Origin: Sporosarcina oncorhynchi
GTDB lineage: Bacteria > Bacillota > Bacilli > Bacillales_A > Planococcaceae
Direction: 5' to 3'
DNA length: 64,000 nucleotides
Assembly: GCF_033304615.1 (NCBI RefSeq)
Contig: NZ_CP129118.1
Coordinates: 2,724,001-2,788,000, forward strand
The number at the start of each line of letters is the position of its first letter. Positions within the stretch are counted from its first letter, which is position 1. The position numbers were made by a program, and so were the translations under genes. Positions 1 through 9,316 of the stretch are shown piece after piece. The notes below the pieces were generated by a model. That model was given only the letters and a program-made list of their open reading frames with translations. It made no database searches and had not been told where the DNA came from.

Positions 1-236
1 TCATTATGTTCCGCGCCCTAGGCAAAGACTATGATGCAGCCGTTATGGTCGCTGGATTCCTCGGCCATGGCCTTGGCGCAACACCGAATGCAATGGCCAA
101 TATGGGAGCAACTGTCAATAAATTCGGTCCTTCCCGTACCGCGTTTCTTGTCGTACCAATTGTTGGCGCATTTCTAATGGATGTCATTTTCAGTGCACCG
201 ATCATTATTACGACGATCAACCTCTTGGCACCTTAA
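1..236 (+). CDS. gltS: Sodium/glutamate symporter, C-terminal end (partial)
   Basis: This is the last 78 or so codons of a gene that begins before the window; the frame is open from the first bases. The protein would take up glutamate with sodium across the cell membrane. The visible part holds a GltS-like segment with AGFLGHGLGATPNAMANM followed by a hydrophobic stretch (FLVVPIVGAFLMDV), matching the C-terminal repeat of the GltS family as I know it. It ends in TAA and is followed by a strong terminator, so it is the last gene of its transcript. Family assignment is fairly sure; the substrate is inferred from the family. Confidence 0.8.
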   Translation, partial: IMFRALGKDYDAAVMVAGFLGHGLGATPNAMANMGATVNKFGPSRTAFLVVPIVGAFLMDVIFSAPIIITTINLLAP

Positions 237-287
237 ATGTAAGGGTTCTCATAATCATGAGCATCCATTGAAGATAGGCAATTAATT

Positions 288-330
288 AACAGGAGACAGT
301 CACCTATCATCGTGATTGTCTCCTGTTTTA
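288..330 (+). terminator. Intrinsic terminator after gltS
   Basis: A 15-bp stem (arms 288-302 and 313-327, one G-T pair) with a 10-nt loop is followed by TTTTA. It lies 50 nt after the gltS stop codon. Confidence 0.8.
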
Positions 331-400
331 TGTATGAAATCAGTAGGATTGGTCTACTGCAAAGAAACTATTCATGAGTGAATCCCGATTCAAAACAAAC

Positions 401-432
401 AAAAAAGGACGGCTAAAAAAACCGTCCCTTAC
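401..432 (-). terminator. Intrinsic terminator of the 3-hydroxyacyl-CoA dehydrogenase gene
   Basis: Read on the minus strand, GGACGG pairs with CCGTCC across a T-rich loop and is followed by six T. It begins 17 nt after the stop of the dehydrogenase gene. Confidence 0.7.
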
Positions 433-443
433 TTAGTTGTCAA

Positions 444-1343
444 TCAACCTTTTAAGAAATCTGGATGTGCGAATGCCGGGTTTGGATACTTATAAAATCC
501 TTCTCCTGTTTCACGACCCAGTTTTCCTTTATCAATATAATTTTCTTTCATCAGATCTGCCACTTTTTGTGCGTCCGGGTTTCCGGTTGCTTTCGCTTTC
601 GCGGAAACAATATGATACGCAGTCGTCACGCCAACGATATCTAAGATGGCAAATGGACCAAGTGGTGCGCCTGTCCCAATCATCCATGTTTTATCGATTG
701 TTTCGATATCAGCCACTTCTTTTGCAAGCAATGTTTGCGCTGCATCTAAAAACGGCACTAACAGGGAGTTCAAAATATAGCCAGGCTGCTCCTTATACAA
801 CGGCAGTGGTACCATTCCAATCGCCGATGCGAATGTAAGCACATCGTTGAACACGGCTTCGTCCGTACCAGGATGCTTCATGACTTCCGCCGTATTATTT
901 TTCCAAATTTCATTCGCAAAATGGAGTGCTAAAAATTTCTCGGGGCGTCCCGTCGCTTCAGCAAATTGACTTGGTAATAAAGTCGAAGAGTTCGTAGCAA
1001 ACACTGTTTTTTCAGGTGCCACTTCCCCTAGCTTTGTGTAGAAATCCGTCTTAATACTTACGACTTCAGGAATTGCTTCAATGACAAGATCTGCATTTTC
1101 AACCGCCTGTGCAAGGTCGCTATTGAATGAAAGCCGTTCAAATGCAGCGTCCAAATCTGCATCCGTAGCTTGTAAATCAGCTTTGTAATATTCTTTTAAT
1201 TTAGTAATACGCTCTTTGGCAGTGTTCAATGCTTCATCAGTAATGTCATAAACCGAAACGTTAAATCCTTTAAAAGCTGTTTGATAAGCGATTTGACTTC
1301 CTAAAACGCCACTTCCTGCTATAGTGATATTTTTATAATTCAT
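444..1343 (-). CDS. 3-hydroxyacyl-CoA dehydrogenase (3-hydroxybutyryl-CoA dehydrogenase type)
   Basis: A soluble NAD-dependent enzyme that interconverts 3-hydroxyacyl-CoA and 3-oxoacyl-CoA in fatty-acid or butanoate metabolism. The N-terminus has the Rossmann motif ITIAGSGVLGSQIA (residues 6-19). ATNSSTLLPSQFA and LALHFANEIWKN match the family's catalytic Ser/His region. The C-terminal helical domain contains GPFAILDIVG and ends GRETGEGFYKYP. Length (299 aa) is typical of a stand-alone dehydrogenase without a hydratase domain. The ATG at 1343 is chosen because AAAGGAG lies 9 nt upstream; a TTG two codons earlier is too close to it. The gene stands alone with its own terminator. Chain-length preference cannot be read from the sequence. 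Confidence 0.85.
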   Translation of the reverse strand: MNYKNITIAGSGVLGSQIAYQTAFKGFNVSVYDITDEALNTAKERITKLKEYYKADLQATDADLDAAFERLSFNSDLAQAVENADLVIEAIPEVVSIKTDFYTKLGEVAPEKTVFATNSSTLLPSQFAEATGRPEKFLALHFANEIWKNNTAEVMKHPGTDEAVFNDVLTFASAIGMVPLPLYKEQPGYILNSLLVPFLDAAQTLLAKEVADIETIDKTWMIGTGAPLGPFAILDIVGVTTAYHIVSAKAKATGNPDAQKVADLMKENYIDKGKLGRETGEGFYKYPNPAFAHPDFLKG

Positions 1344-1446
1344 GATCAATTGCTCCTTTCAACCTATAACTCTCGAACTATCATTATTATATCGAAATAA
1401 CATAAATAGAACATCTTTTTTGCTTACAATTTCTATCTACTTCTCA

Positions 1447-2916
1447 TTACCCGTTCTGCAATTTGCTAACCTTCTGAGCCGTATGATCCATTTCCTCCGC
1501 TACAATCCGGCTATCGACCGTTAGATTTTCAATAATTTTGCTCATCTCCTGCAAATTGGCAGAGGTCTCTTCGACGATAGCTGCAAAATTATTCGTTGCA
1601 TTTTCGATTTCTGTTGACTGCTCAATCATCTCTGTCGAAGAAGATGCAAATTGGATAAGCTCTTCATCGAGAAACACTAGAGTAGAAGCGATTTTTACAA
1701 TTTGATTGGAAACTTCTTCAGTCGTCATTGTATTTTGTTCAATCTTTTCACTGCTCTCTGACATCATTCTAAAGGCGGCACGATTACTTTCATTCAGTTC
1801 AGCTAAATTTGATGTGATTTTCCCGGTAGTTCCATTCGTCACTTCAGCTAATTTCCGAATCTCCTCAGCAACGACTGCAAACCCTTTTCCTGCCTCACCA
1901 GCACGAGCGGCTTCAATCGATGCATTGAGCGCAAGCAAATTCGTCTGTTCCGAAATGCCTTTAATAAGAGCAGTAAATTCATTTGTCTCTTTCAATTTAT
2001 TGGATAAAGACAAATATGTCTCATGTAAATCAGCGATGTTTTTCTTTAATATAGACATGTCAGTCGATAGGATGCCGATTTGCCTGTTTCCTTCAACTGC
2101 GACTTCGTTTGCCTCATTGGATTCCTCTTTCAATCGATTCGCTACATGGAAGAAAGAAGCGATTCCGTCTTTCATGGAGACGGTATTTTGAGCAATGGCA
2201 GAAATTTGATCCGCTTGCGATTGGCTACCGTCCGCCATCTCTTCCACAACAGTCGACATATTGTTCTGAGCAGACATATTTTGCTGAATGCGTACGTTCA
2301 TTGCCGAAATTCTCTCGATAATTTCAGCGACACTCCTTTCCAAAACAGCTTTCTCGTGTTCTTGCCGTGTTGCATCTTCAGCAAACTCTCGCGTATATGC
2401 AGCCACTTGGCGAAATTGTCCACTCGTCAACCTTATAATGACGACAAACATAATGCCTAACAGTATATACAAGAGGACCGAGTAGCTGAATAGCTCTCCA
2501 ACCATTTCCTCAACACTCGTTAATCGGTTAGTGACCAATAACACAAAACCGTATATGTACCCGAACAAGAATGGTGTCAGTTTCAACTGAATGGCGGAGA
2601 AAATCGCTAAGAATAATACAATTAAAACCGTCTTCACATTCCCTCCGAACAGAATATTTCCGATTAAGGTCAATGTATAGACATGGAATATTGCCGCGTA
2701 CGGATACCAATTCGGCTTCTTTAAAAATCGGACAAATAAAAAGTAGTAACCGACCACACCTAAAAAGTCGATGCCATATAAAATCGTTGGGCCCATGTCA
2801 CTTGTTACGGCTGCCAACACAAATGCCGCTAACAATGTAAAACCCATCGTAAGCACCATTAAACGGTTTTTATGCTTTAAATCACTTAATACTAATTGCT
2901 CAATCGAGTCCATCAT
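1447..2916 (-). CDS. Methyl-accepting chemotaxis protein
   Basis: A transmembrane chemoreceptor that signals to CheA/CheW. Residues 15-165 hold about six hydrophobic segments with very short loops, so sensing is probably within the membrane or in the cytoplasm; there is no large extracellular sensor domain. A long coiled-coil follows, with the conserved hairpin tip [18 protein letters not shown] and [16 protein letters not shown], which is diagnostic for the signalling domain that contacts CheA and CheW. The 489-aa length fits this membrane-sensor class. The start has GGGAGG just upstream. It is a single-gene unit away from other chemotaxis genes, as is common for receptors. The ligand is unknown. 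Confidence 0.9.
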   Translation of the reverse strand: MMDSIEQLVLSDLKHKNRLMVLTMGFTLLAAFVLAAVTSDMGPTILYGIDFLGVVGYYFLFVRFLKKPNWYPYAAIFHVYTLTLIGNILFGGNVKTVLIVLFLAIFSAIQLKLTPFLFGYIYGFVLLVTNRLTSVEEMVGELFSYSVLLYILLGIMFVVIIRLTSGQFRQVAAYTREFAEDATRQEHEKAVLERSVAEIIERISAMNVRIQQNMSAQNNMSTVVEEMADGSQSQADQISAIAQNTVSMKDGIASFFHVANRLKEESNEANEVAVEGNRQIGILSTDMSILKKNIADLHETYLSLSNKLKETNEFTALIKGISEQTNLLALNASIEAARAGEAGKGFAVVAEEIRKLAEVTNGTTGKITSNLAELNESNRAAFRMMSESSEKIEQNTMTTEEVSNQIVKIASTLVFLDEELIQFASSSTEMIEQSTEIENATNNFAAIVEETSANLQEMSKIIENLTVDSRIVAEEMDHTAQKVSKLQNG

Positions 2917-3008
2917 CTTTCCTCCCTATTTTATACTCTACTCTTATATCGATATAATATTTAATATCTAAAGGTATAGATGTTGATATGGACTATTTGG
3001 GCAGTAGA

Positions 3009-3049
3009 AAAGGAGTCCGCCATCCTCTAAAATGATGGTGGACTCCTTT
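3009..3049 (-). terminator. Probable terminator after the 3109-4362 genes
   Basis: A 15-bp stem (AAAGGAGTCCGCCAT and its partner, one G-T pair) has an 11-nt loop. On the minus strand it is followed only by TTTTC, so the U-tract is short. It lies between the stop at 3109 and the promoter region of the chemoreceptor gene. Confidence 0.55.
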
Positions 3050-3108
3050 GTCTACTCAAACTGTTGCGTTTCGTTCGAGTAATCACTTATTCAAATTCGC
3101 GTTTTTTT

Positions 3109-3351
3109 CTAGCGAAAACCACCATTTGCGGATATAAATATAAAGTACACAAATAGGATCCCAAATAGGATGATTCTCATATAGGCACTCGCGTCATGTT
3201 CGTCTTTCCGAATATCTCTAATTCCAGTAGTTAAACTGAAAACCCCTAGTATAATGACATAAAAAACCATAAATTCATATCTCTTCGTCACTAGGATGAT
3301 AATCCCTGCCACGATGACGATAACGCTAAGCACAATATCCAGTGTTTTCAT
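3109..3351 (-). CDS. Small membrane protein, unknown function
   Basis: An 80-aa protein with three predicted membrane segments: residues 4-20, 26-44 and 58-75. A short charged loop (RDIRKDEHDAS) separates the last two. The start at 3351 has GGGGGAGG 7 nt upstream; the frame is open further upstream but without a ribosome binding site. It follows the TPR gene by about 90 nt on the same strand and may share its transcript. I do not recognise the family. Confidence 0.55.
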   Translation of the reverse strand: MKTLDIVLSVIVIVAGIIILVTKRYEFMVFYVIILGVFSLTTGIRDIRKDEHDASAYMRIILFGILFVYFIFISANGGFR

Positions 3352-3438
3352 GCGTGAACCTCCCCCATTGCGCAGGTTATACCTGTACATCCATTTATGT
3401 AGACTGAGCAATTTCTTATTGTTTTCCAGCGTGAACAA

Positions 3439-4362
3439 CTACTCCCCTATTCCGACGTATTCCGGATGGCCATGCTGTTTGCAACCGAATAGATAGCAAC
3501 CGCCCTCAGTATGCATTTCAAATTCGAATGGCGGTCGGAATCCCGCCTGCAATTGGTCAAACAATTGCTGTAGTCCGCTTAGCTCCCTATGCAACTCATC
3601 AATTCTTTCGGCTTTATCGGTTGCCGACCAATGTTCATCACACGGTTCTTGGCGTTCCTCTTCCATTTCAATTGCCTTGTCTGCAATTGCCTGATCAATG
3701 ACTTGCCTGCAAGCTTCTGTATCTTGCAGATGAAACAAAACATACGCATACCGACTAATGACATAAGAGGAGACAACATACTCTTTCCACTCTTTTTCAT
3801 ACATCTTCCGCGCTTCACGCAAACAGCCGATTTCTGCATAGGCATCGGCGGCTTCGATCGCACCAAGATACTGGTCTGATTGGTCGTTCCAGCGATCGAG
3901 AATCGATTTGGCGACAGCTGTTTCTCCGTTTTGAATGCGTACACTTACTTCATACCAACTACTAATATCCGAGTCTTCGGCAATCGAATGAAAACCGTCC
4001 GCCGCTTGTTGGAGACGTCCGGTATGGTAGTCGGCAACTGCCAAATTGTGCACCGCTTCTCGTGAGTGCTTGATGGCGAGAGAAGTATGAAGTAGTTCGC
4101 GTGCACTTGCCCACTGTTTTTCCTGCAGGGCGATTTCACCGAGCATCGCATACGGAAAGTACGACGACGGATGCATGGCAATCACCTCTTCAAGAAGCGG
4201 TTTGGCGCGTTTCGCATCCTCTTCTTCGTATAGATACATCCACGCCAAGTTATTCAGCGCTTGCACGGTTCGCTCTTCCTTAACCGCCTGTTCCAGCAGT
4301 CCGAGTGCCTCGCTATATTCATTTGCCTCAAAAAGTTGAAGCGCCTTTTCATTGATTGACAT
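3439..4362 (-). CDS. Tetratricopeptide repeat protein
   Basis: A 307-aa protein with no signal peptide, built mainly of TPR-like helical pairs. Clear units are NEYSEALGLLEQAV, ALNNLAWMYLYEEEDAKRAKPLLEEVI, PYAMLGEIALQEKQWASARELL and AVHNLAVADYHTGRLQQAADGF (residues 13-130), and further degenerate repeats extend to about residue 220. The last 40 residues are different: GFRPPFEFEMHTEGGCYLFGCKQHGHPEYVGIGE carries two Cys and two His and could bind a metal. It probably acts as a scaffold in the cytoplasm; the partner is unknown. Confidence 0.7.
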   Translation of the reverse strand: MSINEKALQLFEANEYSEALGLLEQAVKEERTVQALNNLAWMYLYEEEDAKRAKPLLEEVIAMHPSSYFPYAMLGEIALQEKQWASARELLHTSLAIKHSREAVHNLAVADYHTGRLQQAADGFHSIAEDSDISSWYEVSVRIQNGETAVAKSILDRWNDQSDQYLGAIEAADAYAEIGCLREARKMYEKEWKEYVVSSYVISRYAYVLFHLQDTEACRQVIDQAIADKAIEMEEERQEPCDEHWSATDKAERIDELHRELSGLQQLFDQLQAGFRPPFEFEMHTEGGCYLFGCKQHGHPEYVGIGE

Positions 4363-4414
4363 GTTGTTTACCTGCTTTCATTAGCATTACTCATCAAAAT
4401 TCTTAGGTGCTTTT

Positions 4415-5746
4415 TTAATCCACATAATAATTCCGCAGTCCGACCTGGATATCCTCTTTATCCCCGTCGTGTAAGAAGAACAGCGCCTGATGGATCGATC
4501 CATCTGCACTCTTCAACGTAATTGTATTCCCTTCAATTGAATACGTCCCTCTGTCCTCTCTTCCATTTGAATCTGTCTGCGAAATTGCGCTACCTGGCAT
4601 GGCTAGACTGCCTAAACTCGTGCCCGTCAATTCAAATTGGCCGTCCGTTTCAAGGCGCAATACATACGTCCACGATGTCGCAGCAGGATTAATGCCAATC
4701 AACCCGGAATACCCCGTATACTTATACGTATCATTGAGTTTCAAGCCACTTTGGACCGGTTCGACTGCAGCCATCTGGACACCACCGAGCATAAAAGCAC
4801 CTTTGGCAGATGTATTGATTGCAACTGTATCGCCATTGCTTAGCTTCAACTGATTGCCCTTGATGGAATACGTCAAACATTCATCTACTTGGCAATCCAC
4901 AGTTTCCGGACCTCCTTTTGCCGGCAGACCGATCACTACTCTCTTCTTCGGCAGGAATGTGTAAAAATCCCAGCACATTCCGCCGCAAGCATAGCCATTC
5001 GTATCCGGGCGGAAACCCGCGTACATGCCGGATAAGCGCTTCATATCCACAGGACCTGCCGGTGTAGGGGTTGTATCCGTATTCTCCTGTCCATCTGATT
5101 GTTCAGGTCCATCCGACTTTGTTTCTTCCGCCTCCATCCTATTTTGTTCCATTTCCGCCAAGTACATCTCGACATCTGTATTCAACTGCGCCAAATCGAT
5201 CTGATAGTCTTTAATATAGCTCGGTGTGAAAATCGTAACCTCCGCCATATACGGATCATAGTAAATAGCCCCGCCTATCGCGCCTTCCACAATATGGCTA
5301 GGCACATACAGCATGCCTTCCCTCACTTCAGGTGCAGCCACCAATGGGAATGGCTGACCGTTCAAATCCGCTTCATTCACACTTGCTGTCAGCATCAACG
5401 CCATTTCATTGTTTCGCAACAATAAACTTTGCTCTGCAGCTTCCCATTCCACGTCCATACGCATGGATTCAAATACGCTTGCAGGAAGGAACAGCATTTC
5501 TTTTTTCAAAATGGCTGGATTTTCGTTTTTCACGATTTCATTGTCGACGATGATTGTTTCAATTGACAACACGTCTTCTTCATGCGCATTTACTGGCAGT
5601 GGTGTCTTTGTCCCTTCTGTAATCTCAACTGCCTTTTCTGTTTCCTCGACAACGTCCACAACACCGCTCGTTTCCTTCTCCGAACAGGCACCGACAAGCA
5701 TACAAACTGACAGACAGATAGCTAGAGAGAGTATCCGGTTCGACAT
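4415..5746 (-). CDS. Lipoprotein with copper-amine-oxidase-N-like domain and a 4-Cys C-terminal domain
   Basis: A 443-aa secreted lipoprotein: the N-terminus ends in the lipobox LVGAC, with Cys21 as the lipidation site. Residues 60-170 look like the Cu_amine_oxidN1 module common in Bacillales envelope proteins (FLPASVFESMRMDVEWE..., VPSHIVEGAIGGAIYYDPY). An acidic linker rich in E and T follows. The last 190 residues form a domain with GGMCWDFYTFLP, two more Cys near VDCQVDEC, and the end DIQVGLRNYYVD. The same two-domain layout recurs at 23125-24348, with long identical stretches in the C-terminal part. The module name is a homology label; no amine oxidase activity is implied. Monocistronic, minus strand. 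Confidence 0.7.
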   Translation of the reverse strand: MSNRILSLAICLSVCMLVGACSEKETSGVVDVVEETEKAVEITEGTKTPLPVNAHEEDVLSIETIIVDNEIVKNENPAILKKEMLFLPASVFESMRMDVEWEAAEQSLLLRNNEMALMLTASVNEADLNGQPFPLVAAPEVREGMLYVPSHIVEGAIGGAIYYDPYMAEVTIFTPSYIKDYQIDLAQLNTDVEMYLAEMEQNRMEAEETKSDGPEQSDGQENTDTTPTPAGPVDMKRLSGMYAGFRPDTNGYACGGMCWDFYTFLPKKRVVIGLPAKGGPETVDCQVDECLTYSIKGNQLKLSNGDTVAINTSAKGAFMLGGVQMAAVEPVQSGLKLNDTYKYTGYSGLIGINPAATSWTYVLRLETDGQFELTGTSLGSLAMPGSAISQTDSNGREDRGTYSIEGNTITLKSADGSIHQALFFLHDGDKEDIQVGLRNYYVD

Positions 5747-6045
5747 CAGCTCATCCTTTCTATTAGTAAATACGTACAGTATTCCTTTACGGCAGTTGGC
5801 AGTCTAACTGTATCCTTCAACTTCTAGCGTATGCGGCGAAAAGTAACCGTACACGGGTCCGGAATGTTTTATTAAGATTATCATATTCTTGGAAATAAAT
5901 AAATTACGATAAAGAGTAGTGATTTTTCAGATGGTAATACCTTTTGAATGTTCTTGAGTCACAAAAAATATGTAGAAGAGTTTAAATAATTGAATAACTA
6001 TTTTTCTAGCGGTATGTTTAAAGTAACTTAAAAGGAGATGATCGA

Positions 6046-6270
6046 ATGGAAGATTGGTTGACAAGCTTACAGACAGACACCCCCCAGCAAGGATTTGAAC
6101 TCGCTTTGAAACTGGCAAGAAAAGGCGTTGCATATACACAAACGTCCGCGGATGTCCGCGAGAAACTGCGTCCTGAGTATGCCGAAAATGCCGACAGTCT
6201 GACAATGGCCTCCCATGTGGTCGCTACCCATTTTCAAACCGTTGCAGCCGCAAATAATTATTGGAAGTGA
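6046..6270 (+). CDS. Small cytoplasmic protein, unknown function
   Basis: A 74-aa soluble protein, mostly helical by composition (GFELALKLARKGVAYTQTSADVREKLRPEYAE). AAAAGGAG sits 8 nt before the ATG. A terminator-like hairpin follows directly, so it is its own transcription unit. No family recognised. Confidence 0.55.
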   Translation: MEDWLTSLQTDTPQQGFELALKLARKGVAYTQTSADVREKLRPEYAENADSLTMASHVVATHFQTVAAANNYWK

Positions 6271-6295
6271 GTGTATATCACTCATTCAAGTATGT

Positions 6296-6341
6296 AAAAA
6301 GGCAATCCGACCATTTTGGAATGGGTGGGTTGTCTTTTTAA
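6296..6341 (+). terminator. Terminator after the 74-aa gene
   Basis: An imperfect stem pairs AAAAGGCAATCCGACC with GGTGGGTTGTCTTTTT around a short loop. It ends in five T and starts about 25 nt after the stop codon at 6270. Confidence 0.65.
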
Positions 6342-6502
6342 TTCGAACGCCTGAGTGGCGATTATTCTTTCATCACGAACAGAATGATATGCATCTTACA
6401 TACCGTAAATGGCAGGTCACCGCAAAGCCCATTGTCGGTTCCGTTTGTGCATGATACGCTTTTAGCAAGATTAGGAAAAATACGGGGGTGAGGGGCATCC
6501 GT

Positions 6503-6946
6503 TTGAAGATTGAAGAGTCGAAGGATTTTGACGAAGTCGAGATTATCATCCGTTGTTCGGAAATCGATGACCAGCTGGCAGGGCTCATCCGACAGATTAA
6601 TCAGATGGCAATGACTTTTACCGGAAAGCTGGAAGGTCGTATCCATTCGATTGATTTGCACGATGTACTGTATATCGAGACAGTCGACAACCAAACATTT
6701 TTATGCACGTCCACAGATGTTTTTGAAAGTGATTTAAAGCTATATACATTTGAAGAACGATTGAAAGAAACACACTTCCTGCGTATCAGTAAGCATTTAA
6801 TTGTTAACATGAAGCAGATTGAAAGCGTAAGGGCATTACTGAACGGCAAGTTTGAAGCACTTCTTGACACGGGTGAAAAAGTGATTGTCAACCGGCATTA
6901 TGCCAAGTCATTCCGGGAATATTTCCTGCGAGGAGGAGACCATTGA
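6503..6946 (+). CDS. LytTR-family DNA-binding transcriptional regulator
   Basis: A 147-aa regulator made of a short N-terminal region and one LytTR DNA-binding domain (about residues 45-145: GRIHSIDLHDVLYIETVDNQTF, LKETHFLRISKHLIVNMKQIESV, and the end RHYAKSFREYF). There is no receiver domain, as in the class paired with DUF3021 membrane proteins. The TTG at 6503 is preferred because GGTGAGGGG lies 7 nt upstream; the GTG at 6488 overlaps that site. Its stop overlaps the next start, so it is translationally coupled to the DUF3021 gene. By family precedent the membrane partner holds the regulator inactive and the pair controls its own ABC exporter. Confidence 0.8.
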   Translation: MKIEESKDFDEVEIIIRCSEIDDQLAGLIRQINQMAMTFTGKLEGRIHSIDLHDVLYIETVDNQTFLCTSTDVFESDLKLYTFEERLKETHFLRISKHLIVNMKQIESVRALLNGKFEALLDTGEKVIVNRHYAKSFREYFLRGGDH

Positions 6947-7347
6947 AAAACGCATTCATTTATATAAGTGCTGCTTGCTTCGCGTTTACGGCGAGCACGA
7001 TCTTCTATTCCCTATTCCGGCTGCTGTCCTTCTTTCCTCCGCTGGATGAAAAGATGAGCATGTCCTTGTTGCTGATCGCTATTTGCATCACTTTTCTTAT
7101 TTCCTTGTCGCACAGACTTCCGATTGAGCAGCCTTTCATCTTGCATGGGGTCGGTGCACTTTGTGTCATTCTTGTCCTGCTCGGCGCTGGTGTCTTATTC
7201 GACCTTTTCCCACTCGTGCCTTTCTATGTTGCTATGACGGTCGTGACCGGGTTGCTCTCTTACGCATTCGTCATCGTCCTTAGCTACATGAACAACAAAG
7301 CGGATGAACAGAAAATCAACCGCACCATTAAAGAAAGGAGATTGTAA
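6943..7347 (+). CDS. DUF3021-family membrane protein
   Basis: A 134-aa protein with four membrane segments (residues 2-20, 39-55, 64-84 and 92-112) and a basic C-terminal tail. This is the usual shape of the DUF3021 proteins encoded next to LytTR regulators. It starts at TTG with GAGGAGGAG upstream and overlaps the regulator stop by 4 nt. It probably modulates the LytTR protein. The ABC ATPase gene starts just after its stop, so all four genes form an operon. Confidence 0.7.
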   Translation: MKNAFIYISAACFAFTASTIFYSLFRLLSFFPPLDEKMSMSLLLIAICITFLISLSHRLPIEQPFILHGVGALCVILVLLGAGVLFDLFPLVPFYVAMTVVTGLLSYAFVIVLSYMNNKADEQKINRTIKERRL

Positions 7348-7348
7348 T

Positions 7349-8281
7349 ATGGAGAAGATCATAGATGTACAGCATATTAAAAAAGCATTTGGCAAAGTCC
7401 AAGCCGTCCATGATGTTAGCTTCTATGTTGAAAAAGGTGATCTGTTTTCATTCATTGGTACGAACGGAGCCGGTAAGTCAACTGTGATTTCCATCATTCT
7501 GACCTTGCTTCAGCCTGACGACGGATCGGTATTCGTCAACGGGTACGAAGCGGGAAAGAACAACGCTCAGATCCGAGAGAAGATTGGTGTCGTGTTCCAG
7601 GAAAGCCTGCTCGACCCCCTTCTGACCGTCGAAGAGAATCTGCATGTACGCGCTCAGTTTTACGGTATGGATAAAACCGCAAGAACGGAAGCGATCGAAC
7701 GGGTGGCGGACACGACAGGTATCCGCCCAATCCTAAAACGCCGCTACGGTAAGCTTTCGGGCGGTCAGAAAAGAAGATCTGATATCGCCCGGGCCCTGCT
7801 GCATGAGCCGGCCATCCTACTGTTAGATGAACCGACAACCGGGCTCGACCCGCAAAGCCGTCAGATGATTTGGGAGATGATAGGCCGCCTGCAAAAAGAC
7901 CGGGGCATGACCGTCTTTCTGACAACCCATTATATCGAGGAAGCCGGCGGTTCGGATTACGTCGTCGTCATTAACGAAGGCAAGATTATCGCAAAGGGAA
8001 CGCCTGCTTCATTGAAAGACCGCTATTCTGCAGACCGGCTACTACTGACGCCTTCCGATTCCACCCAATTACAGGAACACCTCACGCAGCGCGGCATCGC
8101 TTTCACGGAAGAGAACGGGGTGCTGCTGATCGATCTCGGCCATACATTGGATGCGGTTCCGCTCATCACGGATACAAGGTCGTTTTTGGCTTCATTTGAA
8201 GTACAGAAATCCAGTCTTCATGATGTTTTCATCCGTATCCACGAAGGAAAGGAGGTCATGTCGGATGTTGCTGTTCGTTAA
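7349..8281 (+). CDS. ABC transporter ATP-binding protein
   Basis: The 310-aa ATPase subunit of an ABC-2 exporter of the drug or bacteriocin-resistance type. It has Walker A GTNGAGKST (residues 37-45), signature LSGGQKRR and Walker B ILLLDEPTTGLDP with the H-loop in LTTHYIEEA. A C-terminal extension of about 90 residues is typical of DrrA-like exporters. The ATG at 7349 is chosen because AAAGGAG lies 7 nt upstream; the frame is open further up but would overlap the DUF3021 gene. It overlaps the permease gene by 17 nt. The substrate is unknown. Confidence 0.9.
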   Translation: MEKIIDVQHIKKAFGKVQAVHDVSFYVEKGDLFSFIGTNGAGKSTVISIILTLLQPDDGSVFVNGYEAGKNNAQIREKIGVVFQESLLDPLLTVEENLHVRAQFYGMDKTARTEAIERVADTTGIRPILKRRYGKLSGGQKRRSDIARALLHEPAILLLDEPTTGLDPQSRQMIWEMIGRLQKDRGMTVFLTTHYIEEAGGSDYVVVINEGKIIAKGTPASLKDRYSADRLLLTPSDSTQLQEHLTQRGIAFTEENGVLLIDLGHTLDAVPLITDTRSFLASFEVQKSSLHDVFIRIHEGKEVMSDVAVR

Positions 8282-9125
8282 ACGTAATATGCTGATCTAT
8301 GCCCGTGACAAATCCGCTGTCTTCTTCTCTTTACTGTCTGTGCTCATATTAATCGGTTTGTATGTATTTTTCCTCGGTGACCTGATTGCAGGCGGCTTAC
8401 CTGATTTCCCTGCGAAAAACTGGCTGCTTCTGTCTTGGATTATCGCGGGTGTCCTGTCCGTTACAAGCGTGACGACTACGTTAGGCGCTTTTGGCATCAT
8501 GGTCGAAGATAAGGCGAATCAAGCCTATAAAGACTTCGACGTCGCACCTATCAAACGATCCACGCTCCTGGGCGGCTACATCATCAGCTCACTTTCCATC
8601 GGCTTTTTCATATGTGTTGTAGCTCTTCTATTGTCGAATATCATGCTGTTCATTTCAGGTGAACCGATGATGGCACTGCTGACAATTTTTAAGGCGACCG
8701 GCATCATCCTTTTGTCCGTCCTCACGGCGGCGTCCATGATTGCACTGCTTGTCACTTTTTTCAAAACTTCCAATGCGTTCGCAGCCATTAGCACTGTCGT
8801 CGGGACGTTGCTTGGTTTTTTGGCGGGTATTTACATTCCAATCGGCAACCTGCCTTCTTATTTGCAAGGAATCATCAAAGTTTTCCCGCTCTCCCATCCA
8901 GCCGCTTTGTTGCGCCAAACGCTCATGGAGGCCCCGTTGGAAAAAGCTTTTGCAGGTGCACCTGCAGATATGCAGACCGGTTTCGAAAAGACCATGGGCG
9001 TTTTCTTCGAACTGAATGGCAACACCGTGCCCCCTCTCTACAGCGTTCTGTATCTGATTGGGATTACCATTCTGTTCTTCTCGCTGACTGTTTGGGTCAT
9101 GCGATTGAAGAAAGAAGTGGTATGA
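8265..9125 (+). CDS. ABC-2 type transporter permease
   Basis: A 286-aa membrane subunit partnering the ATPase encoded just upstream. About six membrane segments are visible: residues 13-30, 49-72, 100-125, 133-155 and 165-185, with the last near the C-terminus. The loop GIYIPIGNLPSYLQGIIKVFPLSH is the conserved ABC-2 region before the last segments. The ATG at 8265 has GGAAAGGAGG upstream, inside the end of the ATPase gene. Last gene of the LytTR operon; a hairpin follows at 9198. Confidence 0.85.
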   Translation: MLLFVKRNMLIYARDKSAVFFSLLSVLILIGLYVFFLGDLIAGGLPDFPAKNWLLLSWIIAGVLSVTSVTTTLGAFGIMVEDKANQAYKDFDVAPIKRSTLLGGYIISSLSIGFFICVVALLLSNIMLFISGEPMMALLTIFKATGIILLSVLTAASMIALLVTFFKTSNAFAAISTVVGTLLGFLAGIYIPIGNLPSYLQGIIKVFPLSHPAALLRQTLMEAPLEKAFAGAPADMQTGFEKTMGVFFELNGNTVPPLYSVLYLIGITILFFSLTVWVMRLKKEVV

Positions 9126-9197
9126 GGGTGCCGGTCAAACGGTCATGGCTTGAATGGATAGGCATACAGTAGATTGAACGCATTTTATTCACATGAA

Positions 9198-9232
9198 AAT
9201 GACGGGTGTCTTTTGCGCAGACATCCGTCATT
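9198..9232. terminator. Hairpin between convergent genes
   Basis: A 14-bp stem (AATGACGGGTGTCT and partner, one G-T pair) with a 7-nt loop lies between the stop at 9125 (plus) and the stop at 9317 (minus). Neither side has a strong T-tract; a weak bidirectional terminator is the likely role. Confidence 0.45.
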
Positions 9233-9316
9233 CCGTGGCGGATCACTTCGAAGCATGGTTTCAAGATCCGCATTAGCATTTACCTAATATTGTTGTTGCT
9301 TTCATTTCATCTACAC

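Noticed and set aside
444..838. Plus-strand frame opposite the 3-hydroxyacyl-CoA dehydrogenase gene
   Set aside because: It is antisense to a well-supported gene, has no ribosome binding site and no family features; several similar shadows were dropped elsewhere.
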